A stretch of DNA of 64,000 nucleotides from DATFDN01 sp035685165 (GCA_035685165.1 DASRBI010000019.1:248001-312000); one strand, 5' to 3'; shown: positions 1-7,978, counted from the first letter of the stretch. Notes: a model not told the origin generated them from the letters alone. Translations and numbers: made by a program.

Positions 1-480
1 GCCCTGGCGATGGAGCCGGTGTTCATCGTCGGCGACGAGCCGATCTCGGCGCTCGATGTAAACATCCAGGCGCAGATCATCAATCTGATGATCGATCTGC
101 AGGAACGGCTGGGCCTGACCTACCTCTTCATCGCGCACGACCTCGCCGTGGTGCGCCACATCTCCGACCGGATCGTGGTGCTTTACTTGGGACAGGTGGT
201 GGAAATCGCGCCCTCCGCCGCGCTGTTCGCCCGCCCGCTGCACCCTTACACCGCCACCCTGATGTCCGCCGTCCCGGTGCCCGACGCGGTGGCCGAGCGC
301 GCCCGGCGGCGGATCATCCTGCGCGGCGAAATCCCGAGCCCCACCGATCCCCCCACCGCCTGTCGCTTCCGCACCCGCTGCCCAGCCGCCGCTGCCCGCT
401 GCGCCGAGGAGGTGCCGCCGCTCGCCGAAGCGTCCCCGGGGCATTTCGTCGCGTGCCATTTCCCGGGAGCAGTCGGCTAG
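1..480 (+). CDS. oligopeptide/dipeptide ABC transporter ATP-binding protein, C-terminal part (5' end outside window)
   Basis: This is the last 159 codons of a peptide-type ABC transporter ATPase, which couples ATP hydrolysis to uptake of oligopeptides or related solutes at the inner membrane. The reading frame is already open at base 1. Visible are the Walker B/D-loop region (VGDEPISALD), the switch histidine (FIAHDLAVV) and the C-terminal oligopeptide-type extension (HPYTATLMSAVP, then a Cys-containing RFRTRCP segment) that is typical of DppD/DppF/OppD/OppF proteins. The P-loop and the LSGGQ signature lie upstream of the window. Permeases and binding protein, if present, must also be upstream. 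The substrate cannot be told from this fragment. Confidence 0.93.
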   Translation, partial: ALAMEPVFIVGDEPISALDVNIQAQIINLMIDLQERLGLTYLFIAHDLAVVRHISDRIVVLYLGQVVEIAPSAALFARPLHPYTATLMSAVPVPDAVAERARRRIILRGEIPSPTDPPTACRFRTRCPAAAARCAEEVPPLAEASPGHFVACHFPGAVG

Positions 481-566
481 GTCGGGTTTGCGACGAAGGG
501 TGTTCCTGTCGCCATGGCTGGGCGTGGCCCGGCCACGCGCGACCTTGCCGCGCGCCGCAAGAAAAC

Positions 567-613
567 TCGTGGGTGCCCGGGCCATCCCCGGGCAGGCGGG
601 GACGGGCATGACG
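567..613. repeat. dispersed intergenic repeat, copy A
   Basis: The stretch from TCGTGGGTG through CGGGCATGACG resembles 4970-5016: same start, same GGGCCATCCCC core and same CATGACG end. An inverted partner (TGGCTGGGCGTGGCC) lies just upstream at about 513-543, so the whole 513-613 block can fold back. It sits between the ABC ATPase stop and the convergent phosphatase gene. Such GC-rich intergenic repeats are common in alphaproteobacteria. No function is claimed. Confidence 0.6.
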
Positions 614-666
614 GAAGAAGTTACGGCATCTACTTGCAACTCGATCGGACAGCAATCAGCGACGGA

Positions 667-1407
667 TCAGCCGCAATACCGTGCCCGCAGCCTCTCCTTC
701 TCCGCCGCGCCGATGCCGAGGTGCACCGCCGCGTAGCGGTCGAAACCGCCGAATTCCCCGATGGCGGCGAACGCCCCATCCAGCAGTTCCGCGTGCACGC
801 TGAGCAGCACCGACGCCATCGCCGGCGGCAGGCCGGCAGCGACTTCGGGGTCGGCCTGCCACAGGCGGTTGGTGGCGAGGTAATCCTCGCGCACCGCATC
901 ATAGGGCACGCCAAGCAGGGTCAGGATCACCGCGGCGGCGAAGCCGGTGCGGTCCTTGCCGGCGGAACAATGAAACATCAGCGGCACCGCGCCGGGATCG
1001 AGCAGCAAGCCGAACAGCGCGCGGTAGCGGTGCGCCCAGTCGAACGCGTAGGCTACATAGGCGCGGCGCATCACGTCCATCACGTTCTCGCCCGTGGCCT
1101 GTCCGGTCTCGGCGAGATCGCGCAGGGAGGCGCCAACCGAGGGCTCGATCGGCAGATGGTGCGCGCGTACCCCGGGCAGATCGCCGAGCGCCGAGGGCGC
1201 CGCAGCCGCCTCGCGCACCCCGCGCAGATCGACCACCGAGCGCAGCCCGGTGGCCGCAAGCGTCGCGATGTCGTTCCCAGTGAGGCGGCTCAGCGCCGCG
1301 GCGCGGAACACGAGACCGGTGCGGACGCTGCCGCCGCCCTCCGTCGGCCAACCGCCGAGGTCGCGCACATTGCTCGCACCTTCGAGCGGCAGGACGCGCG
1401 GCATCAT
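667..1407 (-). CDS. tyrosine/serine protein phosphatase family protein
   Basis: The product is 246 aa. It carries the cysteine-phosphatase P-loop HCSAGKDR at residues 146-153 (nucleophilic Cys147, Arg153) and an N-terminal NVRDLGG segment (residues 13-19) typical of the bacterial Y_phosphatase3 family (IphP/LipA-like). These enzymes dephosphorylate phosphotyrosine, and in some members phosphoinositides or other small phosphoesters; the natural substrate here is unknown. There is no signal peptide, so it is probably cytoplasmic. The ATG overlaps the stop of the upstream acyl-CoA dehydrogenase (ATGA), so the two are almost certainly co-translated. A functional link between them is not obvious. 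Confidence 0.9.
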   Translation of the reverse strand: MMPRVLPLEGASNVRDLGGWPTEGGGSVRTGLVFRAAALSRLTGNDIATLAATGLRSVVDLRGVREAAAAPSALGDLPGVRAHHLPIEPSVGASLRDLAETGQATGENVMDVMRRAYVAYAFDWAHRYRALFGLLLDPGAVPLMFHCSAGKDRTGFAAAVILTLLGVPYDAVREDYLATNRLWQADPEVAAGLPPAMASVLLSVHAELLDGAFAAIGEFGGFDRYAAVHLGIGAAEKERLRARYCG

Positions 1408-2609
1408 AGGCGAAGCACCGCCTTGGTGAGTATCTCCTTCTGGATTTCGTTGGTGCCGCCGTAGATCGTGCAGGCGCGCAGGAACAAATATTCGCGGGTG
1501 GCGTTCTCGGCGGCCTCGGCGAACTCGTCCGGCTCGTTGGCGAAGGCCGTTAGCTCGCGCGCCCAGATCGGCATGGCGCGCGGACCGCCCGCGTCCATCG
1601 CGAGCTCCGTGCTCGCCTGCAACAGCTCGGTGCCGCGCACCTTCAAGACCGACGACAAGGGATCGGGCCGTCCGTCCGATTGCCGCGCCGCCGCCGAGAC
1701 CATGCGATACTGCATGATCTCCAGCGCCTTGATATCGACCTCGATCTGCGCCGTGCGGGTGCGGAACTCCGATCCCGCGATCAGCGGCGCGCCGCCCGCG
1801 CGCGCGGCGCGGGCGAGCGTCTTGGCGGCGCCGACGCGCTCCTTGCTTTTGCCCAACTGGGCGATGCCGACGCGCTCGTTGCCGAGCAAGAACTTCGCCA
1901 CGTCCCAGCCGCGGTTTTCCCGATGCACGAGATTGGCCGCCGGAACCCGCACGTCGTCGAAGAACACCTCGTTCAGATGATGATCCGCGTCGATGGAGAC
2001 GATCGGGCGGATGGTGATGCCGGGCGTCTTCATGTCGACGAGCAGGAACGAGATGCCCTCCTGCTTCTTCGCCGCCTGCGGATTGGTGCGGACGAGCAGG
2101 AAACACCAGTCGGCCTCGTGCGCGTACGAGGTCCAGATTTTCGAGCCGCTGACGACGTACTCCTCGCCCTCGCGGCGCGCGGCGCATTTGAGCGCGGCGA
2201 GATCGGAGCCGGCGCCGGGCTCGGAGAAGCCCTGGCACCACCAGTCGTCCAGATTGGCGGCGCGGGCGAGGAATCGCGCGCGCTGCTCCGGTGTGCCGAA
2301 CTGGATCAGCACCGGCCCCAGCATGTTGATGTTGAAAGGCGACAGTTCGGGCGCCGGGCCGAGCGCGTTCTCGTCGAGGAAGATCATGCGCTGCACCGGC
2401 GTCCAGCCCGGGCCCCCATACTCCTTTGGCCAGGAGTAGGCGGCCCATCCCTTGCGGTTCAGGATGCGCTGCCACGTCACGATGTCCTGCTTGCGGGCTG
2501 GGTGCCCGAGGCGCATCCGCTCGCGGATGTCGGCGGGAAGGTTATCGTGGATGAAGGAACGGACCGCGGCCTTGAAGGCGGTTTCCTGCTCCGTGAAGCG
2601 CAAATCCAT
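1404..2609 (-). CDS. acyl-CoA dehydrogenase
   Basis: The product is a 401-aa FAD-dependent acyl-CoA dehydrogenase, which introduces the alpha-beta double bond into an acyl-CoA and passes electrons to ETF. Family marks are the N-terminal helical domain with EYGGPG, the flavin-contacting CQGFSEPGAGSDLA segment, KIWTSYAH, and the C-terminal IYGGTNEIQKEI. In the last motif the position of the medium-chain catalytic glutamate is glycine, as in other bacterial GGTNEI-type members that use a base elsewhere. The start was set at the ATG preceded by GGAGGG-like bases. A longer reading frame extends upstream, but that part looks non-coding. It overlaps the phosphatase gene downstream. Chain-length preference is unknown. 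Confidence 0.93.
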   Translation of the reverse strand: MDLRFTEQETAFKAAVRSFIHDNLPADIRERMRLGHPARKQDIVTWQRILNRKGWAAYSWPKEYGGPGWTPVQRMIFLDENALGPAPELSPFNINMLGPVLIQFGTPEQRARFLARAANLDDWWCQGFSEPGAGSDLAALKCAARREGEEYVVSGSKIWTSYAHEADWCFLLVRTNPQAAKKQEGISFLLVDMKTPGITIRPIVSIDADHHLNEVFFDDVRVPAANLVHRENRGWDVAKFLLGNERVGIAQLGKSKERVGAAKTLARAARAGGAPLIAGSEFRTRTAQIEVDIKALEIMQYRMVSAAARQSDGRPDPLSSVLKVRGTELLQASTELAMDAGGPRAMPIWARELTAFANEPDEFAEAAENATREYLFLRACTIYGGTNEIQKEILTKAVLRL

Positions 2610-2741
2610 CTCCGGCCCTCCTGCGCGCTGGCGCGAGCATGGCGAGCGCCGCCCGGCTTCACAAGCCCGAGAGGCACCCGAGCGTTCCGTTGCGCCTGGG
2701 ACGCGGCGGCTTTCTCTCATGGGAGGCGAATGGGGGACTAG

Positions 2742-4229
2742 GTGAAGCTGCTCTGCGTGCATCCCGGGCCGCTCATGTACACCAAGGTGTTCCTCACCCT
2801 GGAGCCGCTCGGGCTCGAACTGGTCGCCGCCGCGGCGTTGCGCGACGGACACGACGTGCGGCTGCTCGATCTTCAGGTCGAATCGCACACCGATTATTTT
2901 GCCGAACTCGCCGCCTTCCGCCCCGACATGGTGGCGTTCTCCTGCAACTACCTGGCGAACGTGCCCGAGGTCGTCGACCTGTCGATTGAAACCAAGCGGC
3001 GTCTGCCGGGCTGCGTGGTCGTGGTGGGCGGTCATTCCGTCTCGTTCACTGCGCGCGCGATGCTAGAACACGCGGGCGGCGCGATCGATTGCGTGCTGCG
3101 CGGGGAAGGCGAGGCGGCGCTGCCGGCGCTGCTCGCGGCGCTGGCGGCCGGGCGCGATCCGGCAAGCGTCGCGGGCGCCGTGACGGCCGCGGGCGAGGGG
3201 CCGCCGCCCGTGTTCGCCGACGATCTCGACGCGCTGCAGCCGGCACGGCATTTGCTGCGGCACCGGCGGCGCTATTTCATCGGCACGCTCGATCCCGCCG
3301 CCTCGATCGAGTTCTCCCGCGGCTGCCCCTGGGACTGCGCCTTCTGCTCGGCCTGGACCTTTTACGGGCGCAGCTATCGGCTCCGCAGTCCGCGGGCGAT
3401 CGCCGAGGACATGGCGGCGATCCAGGAGCCCGGCGTGTTCATCGTCGATGACGTGGCCTTCGTGCGCGGGGAGCACGGCATGGCGATCGCCGACGAGCTG
3501 GAGCGGCGGCGCATCCGCAAGACCTATTACCTGGAAACCCGCGCCGACGTGCTGCTGCGCCACAAGGAGGTGTTTGCGCGCTGGAAGCGGCTCGGGCTCA
3601 AGGTGATGTTCCTCGGTCTGGAGGCGATCGACGCCGAGGGGCTGAAGAAGTTCCGCAAGCGGATAATGCTCGATCAGAGTTTCGAGGCGCTGGAGCACGC
3701 GCGCTCGCTCGGGATTAACGTCGCCATCAACATCATCGCCGACCCCGACTGGGACCATGCGCGCTTCGCCGCCGTGCGCGAGTGGTGCCTGGAAATCCCG
3801 CATGTGGTGAACGTCAGCGTCAACACGCCCTATCCCGGCACCGAGACCTGGATGACGGAAGCGCGCCGGCTCACCACGCGCGACTACCGTCTATTCGACA
3901 TCCAGCATTGCGTGTTGCCGACGCGCCTGCCGCTGGCCGAGTTTTATGAGGAACTGGTGCAGACCCAGCAGGTGTTGAACCGCAAGCATCTCGGCTGGCG
4001 CACCATGATCGAAGCGGCGCCGGTGTTCGTCCGCCTGCTGGCGCGGGGGCAGACCAATTTCATCCGCAGCATGTTCGCCTTCCGCAGGGTGTACAACGCC
4101 GCAGCATTGCTCGCTGATCATGCGCTGCCGGTCGTCTACGCAATCCCGCCGCCGCCGCCGGCGCGGGAGACGGTGCGGAACCGTGCGGAGCTCTACGTGC
4201 ACGCCGCGCCGGCGCGCGTCAGGGCGTAG
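2742..4229 (+). CDS. hpnR: hopanoid C-3 methylase (B12-binding radical SAM)
   Basis: HpnR adds a methyl group at C-3 of the hopanoid A ring, giving 3-methylhopanoids that stabilise membranes. The 495-aa product has an N-terminal cobalamin-binding-like domain (about residues 1-150, with VVGGHSVSFTA) and a radical-SAM domain whose 4Fe-4S cluster ligands are Cys195, Cys199 and Cys202 (RGCPWDCAFC). The opening HPGPLMYTKVF and the later IADPDWD, TPYPGTE and TRDYRLFDIQH segments match what I recall of HpnR rather than generic B12-radical-SAM enzymes. The start is GTG after a GGGGGA ribosome site. The core hopanoid genes (shc, hpnC-H) are not in the window, so this is an unlinked accessory step. It is followed 41 bases later by a methyltransferase on the same strand. 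Confidence 0.9.
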   Translation: MKLLCVHPGPLMYTKVFLTLEPLGLELVAAAALRDGHDVRLLDLQVESHTDYFAELAAFRPDMVAFSCNYLANVPEVVDLSIETKRRLPGCVVVVGGHSVSFTARAMLEHAGGAIDCVLRGEGEAALPALLAALAAGRDPASVAGAVTAAGEGPPPVFADDLDALQPARHLLRHRRRYFIGTLDPAASIEFSRGCPWDCAFCSAWTFYGRSYRLRSPRAIAEDMAAIQEPGVFIVDDVAFVRGEHGMAIADELERRRIRKTYYLETRADVLLRHKEVFARWKRLGLKVMFLGLEAIDAEGLKKFRKRIMLDQSFEALEHARSLGINVAINIIADPDWDHARFAAVREWCLEIPHVVNVSVNTPYPGTETWMTEARRLTTRDYRLFDIQHCVLPTRLPLAEFYEELVQTQQVLNRKHLGWRTMIEAAPVFVRLLARGQTNFIRSMFAFRRVYNAAALLADHALPVVYAIPPPPPARETVRNRAELYVHAAPARVRA

Positions 4230-4270
4230 GCGCCGTTGCGCGCCAGGGTAGGCGGCGCACAAAGTGCGGT

Positions 4271-4921
4271 ATGGAGAGTGCCGAGGACTTCGTCTGCGCG
4301 AATACGGTGCTCGCGCGCGCTCCGCTGGTGCCGGAGATCGCCTTGCACCTGGCGAGCGAGATCACGCCGATCTGGCAGGCGACCGAGGAATGGCTCGCGT
4401 CGCGCAACGTGGAGGCACCGTTCTGGGCCTTCGCCTGGCCGGGCGGGCAGGCGCTGGCCCGCTATGTGCTCGATAACAGGGCGCTGGTCGTGGGCAAGCG
4501 CGTGCTCGATTTTGCCGCCGGCTGCGGCATAGCCGCCATCGCCTCGGCGTTCGCGGGCGCGGTGCGTGTGGAAGCGGCGGAAATCGACGCGCTCGCAGCG
4601 GCGGCGATCAGGCTGAACGCGGCGGCGAACGGCGTGCGGGTGGACGCGGTGCAGGCGGATATGGTGGGTGCCACGTGCCGCTGGGATCTGATCCTGTGCG
4701 GCGATATTTGCTACGAGGCGCCGATGACGGCGCATGTGCTGCCCTGGCTGCGGCGCATGGCGCGCGAGGCCGAGATTTGGCTCGCCGATCCGGGGCGCGC
4801 CTATTTGCCGGGATCGGGGCTGGCGGCGTTCGCGGAATACGCGGTGCCGACCACGGTGGAGCTGGAGGACCGGACCGAGCGGCGGGTGAGGTTGTACCGG
4901 ATGGCTGCCGGGTCCTTGTAG
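4271..4921 (+). CDS. METTL20-like protein-lysine methyltransferase (probable ETF-beta methylase)
   Basis: This is a 216-aa class I SAM-dependent methyltransferase. It has PFWAFAWPGGQ at residues 50-60, SAM motif I (VLDFAAGCG, 78-86), a GDICYE post-I region and a DPGR motif at 173-176. The combination of the FAWPGGQ entry and DPGR is characteristic of the METTL20/ETFBKMT family. The Agrobacterium member of that family methylates lysines of the electron-transfer flavoprotein beta subunit (established for the family; inference here). The window encodes three acyl-CoA dehydrogenases that would need ETF, but no ETF genes. It probably shares a transcript with hpnR. Confidence 0.8.
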   Translation: MESAEDFVCANTVLARAPLVPEIALHLASEITPIWQATEEWLASRNVEAPFWAFAWPGGQALARYVLDNRALVVGKRVLDFAAGCGIAAIASAFAGAVRVEAAEIDALAAAAIRLNAAANGVRVDAVQADMVGATCRWDLILCGDICYEAPMTAHVLPWLRRMAREAEIWLADPGRAYLPGSGLAAFAEYAVPTTVELEDRTERRVRLYRMAAGSL

Positions 4922-4969
4922 GGGCGCGCTTGGTTTTTCTTGTCACCACTTGCCTCGTGGGCGACTAAG

Positions 4970-5016
4970 TCGTGGGTGGCCGGGCCATCCCCGCGCCGGC
5001 GGGACCGGCCATGACG
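4970..5016. repeat. dispersed intergenic repeat, copy B
   Basis: It starts TCGTGGGTGG, has the core CCGGGCCATCCCC and ends GGCCATGACG, matching 567-613 with a few substitutions. It lies immediately downstream of the METTL20-like gene, as copy A lies downstream of the ABC ATPase. Confidence 0.6.
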
Positions 5017-5140
5017 ATGAAGATGGCGGCGCGCCTCGTTTACAACGCCGCCTTTGCCGGCTGCCGCACCCTCCGCACCGGCCGTGCCAGCTCGCCACGC
5101 GCGGGGCCCCCCCGGTCACTTGCCGCCGCGCCTGGCCCGG

Positions 5141-5272
5141 TCATTTCTCGAGCGAGGGAACGAGCGTGGACAGCACCTCCCTCGCGGTGTCCTTCACCAC
5201 CGCCGTCATCTCGGGATCCTGCGGCAGCGAGGTGGCGAAAGCCTTGGCGTTGGCGATTGCGGGCGGGCGCGG
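5141..5272 (-). pseudogene. possible orphan C-terminal coding remnant
   Basis: A minus-strand frame ending in a TGA at 5141-5143 reads as a plausible protein tail (ANAKAFATSLPQDPEMT, then a helix ending LVPSLEK), with G or C at nearly every third codon position. Further upstream the frame degrades into Pro/Arg-rich translation, and no credible start or domain is visible. It could be the end of a deleted gene or chance. I do not recognise the family. Confidence 0.3.
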
Positions 5273-5443
5273 TCCCGGTGGCGGGCTAACGCGGGGCCGC
5301 GCCGGCCATTGCCGAGCTTTGCCGCGCACAGGGATTTGCAGGCGCCGCTCACGAACGCTCGCATTGGCGAACTGTTAGCCCCGGCGAGCCGCCGCGCGGA
5401 GCCGGGGCGGGCCGGCAATCAAACAAAACGGAGCGAGCTGACG

Positions 5444-5938
5444 ATGAAGAACAGCATCAACGACCTGTTCCTGACCTTCCTTCAGGACATGTACTACGCG
5501 GAGCGGCAGATCCTGAAGGCGTTGCCGAAGATGGCAAAGGCGGCGCAGAACGAGGAGCTGAAGCAGGGGCTGATGCAGCACCGCGAGGAGACGCAGCATC
5601 AGGTTGAGCGGCTGCAGCAGGTGTTCGAGCAAATCGGCAAGCGCGCGCGCGGCCAGACTTGCGAGGCGCTGAACGGCATCGTGGAGGAAGGCGAGGAGGT
5701 TATTGAGGAGTTCGAGGCCGGGCCGGTGCGAGATGCCGGCATTCTCGCCAACGCTCAGGCCGTCGAGCACTACGAGATGGCCCGCTACGGCACGATGATC
5801 GCGTGGGCGAAAGCGTGCGGGATGAACGACGCGGCGACGCTTTTGGAGGAGACGCTGGCCGAGGAGAAGAGGGCCGACCAGCTTCTGACCCAGATCGCCG
5901 GCAAGGCGGTGAACAAGGGGGCGCTGCGGGCGGCGTAG
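5444..5938 (+). CDS. YciE/YciF-type ferritin-like (DUF892) protein
   Basis: The 164-aa product is all-helical, with the four-helix ferritin-like layout of the DUF892 family. It opens with the helix LFLTFLQDMYYAERQILKA, later has HREETQHQVERL and AVEHYEMARYGTM, and ends with EETLAEEKRADQLLTQIA. The spaced Glu/His residues (YAERQ, HREETQHQ, EHYE, EEKRAD) fit a carboxylate-bridged di-iron site. Family members such as E. coli YciF are stress-induced; their biochemical role is not settled. The ATG follows GGAG by 10 bases; the frame stays open upstream without other coding signs. The next gene downstream is a small basic DUF6496 protein, a common kind of neighbour for stress proteins. Confidence 0.88.
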   Translation: MKNSINDLFLTFLQDMYYAERQILKALPKMAKAAQNEELKQGLMQHREETQHQVERLQQVFEQIGKRARGQTCEALNGIVEEGEEVIEEFEAGPVRDAGILANAQAVEHYEMARYGTMIAWAKACGMNDAATLLEETLAEEKRADQLLTQIAGKAVNKGALRAA

Positions 5939-5946
5939 CGGGGTTC

Positions 5947-5995
5947 CCCCACCTCTCCCTATTCCTCTCCGCCCGCAGGGGCGGGGAGGGGATTG
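5947..5995. repeat. CTCTCC-type intergenic repeat
   Basis: A C-rich half (CCCACCTCTCC ... CTCTCCGCCC) is followed by its G-rich complement (GGGGCGGGGAGGGG). The same pattern recurs at 6357-6404, so the two copies bracket the small DUF6496 gene. It could form a stem-loop in the transcript downstream of the ferritin-like gene. Confidence 0.45.
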
Positions 5996-6014
5996 GTTAC
6001 AGGAGGAAATGCAT

Positions 6015-6350
6015 ATGGCTCGGCATCAGTCGCCCGCACAGCAGGAGACGATCGAGCGCGTCATGCACGAGTTCAAGCATGGCGATCTGAAACGTGGTCG
6101 CGGCGGGAAGGTGCGGAACCCGAAGCAGGCCATCGCGATCGCCTTATCGGAAGCGGGCGCGTCGAACCGGCAATCGCCGAAGGAAAACCGGCAGCGTTTG
6201 CGCGCCACCAAGCGCAAGGAGGCGGCCGGGCGCACCGGCGCGGGTAAACGGCCGACACGCCAGGAGCTTTACCGCCAAGCGCAGCGCAAGGGCGTTGCCG
6301 GGCGGTCGAAGATGAGCAAGGCGGAGCTGGCGCGGGCGGTGCGGCGGTAG
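6015..6350 (+). CDS. small basic DUF6496 protein
   Basis: A 111-aa, strongly basic, soluble protein. The N-terminal part (ETIERVMHEFKHGDLK ... GGKVRNPKQAIAIALSEAG) is the DUF6496 domain, found in many proteobacterial small proteins of unknown role. The C-terminus (KRPTRQELYRQAQRKG ... SKMSKAELARAV) resembles a Rho-N/SAP-like nucleic-acid-binding helix pair, so DNA or RNA binding is a reasonable inference. I chose the second of two in-frame ATGs because it lies 8 bases after a perfect AGGAGG (6001-6006); the first, at 6009, is only 2 bases from it. Confidence 0.85.
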   Translation: MARHQSPAQQETIERVMHEFKHGDLKRGRGGKVRNPKQAIAIALSEAGASNRQSPKENRQRLRATKRKEAAGRTGAGKRPTRQELYRQAQRKGVAGRSKMSKAELARAVRR

Positions 6351-6356
6351 GGCGCC

Positions 6357-6404
6357 TCCCGTCTCACCCCGACCCTCTCCGCCCCCAATGGGACGGGGAG
6401 GAAG
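6357..6404. repeat. CTCTCC-type intergenic repeat, second copy
   Basis: It contains CCGACCCTCTCCGCCCCC and, a few bases later, GGGACGGGGAGG. It resembles 5947-5995 and lies between two convergent genes, where it may act as a bidirectional terminator-like hairpin. No U-tract is present. Confidence 0.4.
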
Positions 6405-6416
6405 TAATGGGTGTCC

Positions 6417-7466
6417 TCACTCGGGGTGGACCCCGAAAATCCGCGCAAACCGCTCCGCGTAGCGCGGCCAAACCTCCGGATTGACCAGCCGGGGTGGGCG
6501 CTGCCCGTCCAGCGCGGCGATGATCTGCTCGGCGGCGAAGCGGCCCATGTTCGCGCGCGATTCATGCGTCACACCCGCCGTGTGCGGGCTCGCGAGCACG
6601 TTATCGAACCCGAGCAGCGGATGATCGGGTCGCGGCGGCTCCTTCGCCCACACGTCCAGTCCTGCACCGGCCAGGCGCTTGGCGGCTAGTGCCTGAGCGA
6701 GCGCCGCCTCGTCGTGGATGCCGCCGCGGGCGGTGGTGATGAAATAGGCGGTCGGCTTCATGAGCGCGTACTCGCGCGCGCCGATCATGCCGAGCGTCTC
6801 CTTGGTGCGGGGGCAGTTCACGGAGACGAAATCCGCCTCGCGCAAAAGCGTGTCGAGCGCGACCTTTTCCGCACCGCGGGCGGCGAACTGCTCGTCGGTG
6901 AGATAGGGGTCATAGGCGAGCACGCGCATCCGGAACAGGGTCCGGCAAAGCTCGGCGACGCGGCTGCCCACATTTCCGAGCCCGATGATGCCGACCGTCA
7001 TGCCGAGTATGTCGTGCCCCATGAAGGCGGTGCGCGAAATGTCGGGCTTGGCGCGCATGTAGCGATCCGTCTCGCCGATGCGCTTGGAGAGCGCCAGCAT
7101 TAGCCCCAGCACGTGCTCGGCCACGCCCTCCTTGTTGCCACCCGTCTGATTGACGACGGCGACTCCGGCCGCCGTGCAGGCATCGACATCCACCGTGTCG
7201 TAGCCGGCGCCGTTCGAGGAGACGAGCAGAAGGTTGGGCGCCTGCGCGAGCAGCGCCGGAGTGCCATGGAAGCGGGGGGCGAGTTCATCGCGCGTGGCGC
7301 CGATCTGATAAGCGTGCGCGTGGGCGAGGACCGTCTCGGAGTCGGCATTGCTGCTGTCGTTTGTCAGGCGATCCACGCGGATGTCCGGCCGCTGCGCCAG
7401 GATGTCGAGGAATATCTGGTGCGCGACGTGGTTGACGTAGAAGACGCGCTTGGCGTTGGGAGCCAT
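6417..7466 (-). CDS. D-2-hydroxyacid dehydrogenase (phosphoglycerate-dehydrogenase-like)
   Basis: The 349-aa product is an NAD(P)-dependent D-isomer-specific 2-hydroxyacid dehydrogenase interconverting a 2-oxoacid and the D-2-hydroxyacid. It has the Rossmann motif GLGNVG at residues 162-167 and the catalytic Arg247 (TTARGG), Glu276 and His295 (SPHTAG). The unusual N-terminal extension (about 60 residues more than a minimal member) and the NQTGGNKEGVAEH segment set it apart from SerA; there is no ACT domain. Substrate unknown: glyoxylate, hydroxypyruvate or a sugar-derived acid are all possible. A second member of the family lies at 10755-11723 but is not closely similar. Confidence 0.9.
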   Translation of the reverse strand: MAPNAKRVFYVNHVAHQIFLDILAQRPDIRVDRLTNDSSNADSETVLAHAHAYQIGATRDELAPRFHGTPALLAQAPNLLLVSSNGAGYDTVDVDACTAAGVAVVNQTGGNKEGVAEHVLGLMLALSKRIGETDRYMRAKPDISRTAFMGHDILGMTVGIIGLGNVGSRVAELCRTLFRMRVLAYDPYLTDEQFAARGAEKVALDTLLREADFVSVNCPRTKETLGMIGAREYALMKPTAYFITTARGGIHDEAALAQALAAKRLAGAGLDVWAKEPPRPDHPLLGFDNVLASPHTAGVTHESRANMGRFAAEQIIAALDGQRPPRLVNPEVWPRYAERFARIFGVHPE

Positions 7467-7495
7467 ATCGATTGCAGTCCTTATGCCCGAAGGGG

Positions 7496-7573
7496 GTCAT
7501 TGCGCGTGCCGCGTGAGCCACCGCAGGGGGTTCCCCCGCCGCCGCGGGGCCGCTGCGGGGATCACGCAATGAC
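7496..7573. repeat. intergenic inverted repeat (GTCATTGCG / CGCAATGAC)
   Basis: GTCATTGCG at 7496-7504 and its exact complement CGCAATGAC at 7565-7573 bracket a GC-rich interior that itself pairs (GGGGG/CCCCC around 7526-7537). The block lies between the divergently oriented ends of the hydroxyacid dehydrogenase start and the gloA stop. It has the form of a palindromic interspersed element seen in many alphaproteobacteria. Confidence 0.5.
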
Positions 7574-7591
7574 GGGGTGGCGATTGGGAAT

Positions 7592-7978
7592 CTACGCCCG
7601 CTGGATCAGCTCGATCTTGTAGCCATCCGGGTCTTCGACGAAAGCGATCACCGTGGTGCCGAACTTCACCGGGCCCGGCTCGCGAGTCACCTTACCGCCG
7701 CCCTTCCGCACCGTCTCGCACGCCGCCGCGACGTCCGGCACGCCGACCGCAAGATGGCCGAACGCGGTGCCCTGCTCGTATTTCGTGACGCCATAATTGT
7801 AGGTGAGCTCGATCACGGCGTGGCTTTCCTCTGGCCCGTAGCCGACGAAGGCGAGCGTGTATTTCCCGTCCGGCACGTCGCGCCGGCGCAGCTCCTTCAT
7901 GCCCAGGAGCTCGGTATAAAACTTCACGCTTCGATCGAGATCGCCGACCCGGATCATTGTGTGCAGGAAGCGGCTCAT
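7592..7978 (-). CDS. gloA: lactoylglutathione lyase (glyoxalase I)
   Basis: GloA isomerises the hemithioacetal of methylglyoxal and glutathione to S-lactoylglutathione, the first step of methylglyoxal detoxification. The 128-aa protein aligns almost end to end with E. coli GloA. The four metal ligands are all present and shifted by one: His6, Glu57, His75 and Glu123. The LAFVGYGPE and FVEDPDGYKIELI blocks are conserved. The ATG overlaps the stop of lpxI (ATGA), so the two are co-expressed. Confidence 0.97.
   Translation of the reverse strand: MSRFLHTMIRVGDLDRSVKFYTELLGMKELRRRDVPDGKYTLAFVGYGPEESHAVIELTYNYGVTKYEQGTAFGHLAVGVPDVAAACETVRKGGGKVTREPGPVKFGTTVIAFVEDPDGYKIELIQRA

Larger units (their letters stand above)
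4922..5443. other. gene-poor intergenic region
   Basis: No intact gene is supported in these 522 bases. They contain a second copy of the dispersed repeat (4970-5016) and a minus-strand coding-like tail ending at 5141. Just before 5444 there is a ribosome-binding site and presumably the promoter for the ferritin-like gene. Plus-strand frames through the region look like low-quality translations. Confidence 0.5.

Noticed and set aside
600..2700. Long plus-strand open frames opposite the phosphatase and acyl-CoA dehydrogenase genes
   Set aside because: They are Arg/His/Gln-rich shadow translations, typical of the antisense of high-GC coding sequence, and show no family motifs.
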